From Megasphaera elsdenii (GTDB lineage: Bacteria > Bacillota > Negativicutes > Veillonellales > Megasphaeraceae), in contig NZ_JAJBQV010000044.1 of assembly GCF_020539865.1 (NCBI RefSeq), positions 1 through 15,467 of the forward strand: a stretch of 15,467 nt of DNA. The letters are read 5' to 3'. Positions 14,347 to 15,467 of this stretch are shown one piece after another. The stretch's first letter is position 1. Each line of letters starts with the position of its first letter. Under the pieces are notes generated by a model. The model did not search any database. It saw only the letters and a list, made by a program, of their open reading frames with translations, and had not been told where the DNA came from. A program made the position numbers and the translations under genes.

Positions 14347-14427
14347 CAAGCGCATAAAATTTTGGTTAAATAAGAGTAGACTGATGCAAGCTTAGGTAGC
14401 ATCAGGATATTCGCACAAAAGCCTACT
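14347..14427 (+). promoter_or_regulatory. CRISPR leader
   Basis: An AT-rich 81-nt segment between the cas6f-like relic and the first repeat. It has a perfect 7-bp inverted repeat, CTGATGC (14381-14387) and GCATCAG (14399-14405). The leader is placed on this side because the repeat variant (position 10 C to T) is at the far end, as expected for the oldest repeat, and because cas6f normally precedes the array. No clear -35/-10 pair is seen. Confidence 0.55.
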
Positions 14428-15357
14428 GTTAACTGCCGCATAGGCAGCTTAGAAACAGAATCGCTATTCTGGCGTTACCCCGCAAGGCGTTAACTGCCGC
14501 ATAGGCAGCTTAGAAAATTAAGAGCCGGCAGCGCATCAAATTTCTGCGGTTAACTGCCGCATAGGCAGCTTAGAAAAGCGCGAGATTGAAGATTTACGTA
14601 AAGCTGGCGTTAACTGCCGCATAGGCAGCTTAGAAAATAGGTTTAAAAGACCCCATTACCATGCAGTTGTTAACTGCCGCATAGGCAGCTTAGAAATTGT
14701 GCTTGTCTTCTTTTACTGTCATTCTTTCGTTAACTGCCGCATAGGCAGCTTAGAAATGATTACGAAATTGGGCAAGGATATACTGGTAGTTAACTGCCGC
14801 ATAGGCAGCTTAGAAATTGACCGCCCATGCCGGAAAGCATGGGATTTAGTTAACTGCCGCATAGGCAGCTTAGAAAATAATGACTATGTTCTGATTATTA
14901 CTAATTATGTTAACTGCCGCATAGGCAGCTTAGAAATTGGATTGATGAACACAAAGACAACCCTATCTGTTAACTGCCGCATAGGCAGCTTAGAAAGCTT
15001 TCTTCCACTTCTTCCGAAGACGACGCTTGTTAACTGCCGCATAGGCAGCTTAGAAACAAGATTTATCGCTGGTCAGTATGCCGTTTTTGTTAACTGCCGC
15101 ATAGGCAGCTTAGAAATCGACGGCGGCCGGCGCCTCCAGTCTCGCGTCGTTAACTGCCGCATAGGCAGCTTAGAAAAAGGACGTCGGCGGCTTCGTCGGG
15201 GGCTACCTGTTAACTGCCGCATAGGCAGCTTAGAAAACAAAATCAAATTCCACGGTCTTCTTTTAAACGGTTAACTGCCGCATAGGCAGCTTAGAAAAGG
15301 TTAGCGTTAAGGATAGTCATTATGACAACGTTAACTGCTGCATAGGCAGCTTAGAAA
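14428..15357 (+). CRISPR. Type I-F-like CRISPR array, 16 repeats and 15 spacers
   Basis: Sixteen 28-nt repeats start at 14428, 14489, 14549 and then every 60 nt to 15209, followed by 15270 and 15330. The repeat begins GTTAACTGCC and ends GCAGCTTAGAAA, with a central 5-bp hairpin (CTGCC with GGCAG, loop GCATA). This is the type I-F repeat layout that Cas6f cuts. Fifteen repeats are identical; the last has one change (C to T at position 10). Spacers are 32 nt except the first and fourteenth (33 nt). All spacers differ from each other, and none obviously matches another part of this window. No functional cas gene is in the window, so the array is either orphaned or served in trans. Confidence 0.97.
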
Positions 15358-15467
15358 AATTACCAAAGATGAAGCCATCCATAAAGCCGTAGATGCGGCC
15401 CGGACCTTCCTACAAAATGATGCCGAACGCCGAGCCTACATCAATCGTGAACTCGCCATCCTAGACT
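15356..15467 (+). pseudogene. 5'-truncated fragment resembling an Rpn/PD-(D/E)XK nuclease-family transposase
   Basis: From the very end of the last CRISPR repeat the frame reads KITKDEAIHKAVDAARTFLQ and then NDAERRAYINRELAILD, continuing past the window. The AxxFLxNDxExRxxYxxRExAxxD pattern is characteristic of the C-terminal part of Rpn-family recombination-promoting nucleases/putative transposases. There is no start codon or ribosome site: the coding-like sequence begins flush with the repeat. The rest of the gene may lie beyond the window. The similarity extends well past 32 nt, so it is not a final spacer. Confidence 0.5.

Noticed and set aside
14128..14355. 75-codon minus-strand frame
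   Set aside because: No family resemblance; it overlaps the plus-strand frame that matches the Cas6f C-terminal pattern.
14699..15274. 191-codon plus-strand frame with a repeated VNCRIGSLE unit
   Set aside because: It is the CRISPR array read as protein: the unit is the translated repeat, kept in phase by the 60-nt period.

Overview
The window carries a nearly complete bacterial microcompartment (BMC) locus of the glycyl-radical 1,2-propanediol type. Both flanks hold decayed mobile and CRISPR sequence. Strong AGGAGG-type ribosome sites, the GC-rich coding style and the protein families suggest a fermentative anaerobic Firmicute. I would guess a Negativicute of the Megasphaera/Selenomonas kind, but this is inference.

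Left flank (1-775): the 3' part of a TnpB (IS200/IS605 OrfB) gene, followed by RNA-like stem-loops and one isolated, diverged copy of the CRISPR repeat that forms the array 14 kb away. An AT-rich leader with an extended -10 promoter follows.

Regulator unit (776-2974): a PocR-AraC transcription factor and a complete S-adenosylmethionine synthetase (metK), closed by a hairpin terminator.

BMC operon (promoter near 3053, terminator 13828-13877): twelve closely spaced genes. They encode a B12-independent diol dehydratase (glycyl radical enzyme), its radical-SAM activase, a PduB-like shell trimer, a PduA-like hexamer, a BMC flavoprotein-like protein, a PduK-like extended hexamer, a PduN/EutN pentamer, a second PduA-like hexamer, PduL phosphotransacylase, EutJ, PduP aldehyde dehydrogenase and PduQ alcohol dehydrogenase. 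The inferred pathway is 1,2-propanediol to propionaldehyde in the shell, then either propionyl-CoA and propionyl-phosphate (PduP, PduL) or 1-propanol (PduQ, which recycles NAD). MetK would supply SAM for the activase. No fuculose/rhamnulose aldolase and no propionate kinase are present, so the diol must come from elsewhere and the kinase must be encoded elsewhere.

Right flank (13878-15467): a minus-strand TnpB remnant, a perfect hairpin, what looks like the 3' end of a decayed cas6f (csy4) gene, a short leader, and a 16-repeat type I-F-like CRISPR array with 28-nt repeats and 32-33-nt spacers. The last repeat abuts a 5'-truncated coding fragment resembling an Rpn/PD-(D/E)XK transposase. No cas effector or adaptation genes are in the window. 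The most unusual points are the repeat-like element beside TnpB, the bracketing of the metabolic island by CRISPR and TnpB remnants, and an internal encapsulation-peptide-like insertion in the glycyl radical enzyme.
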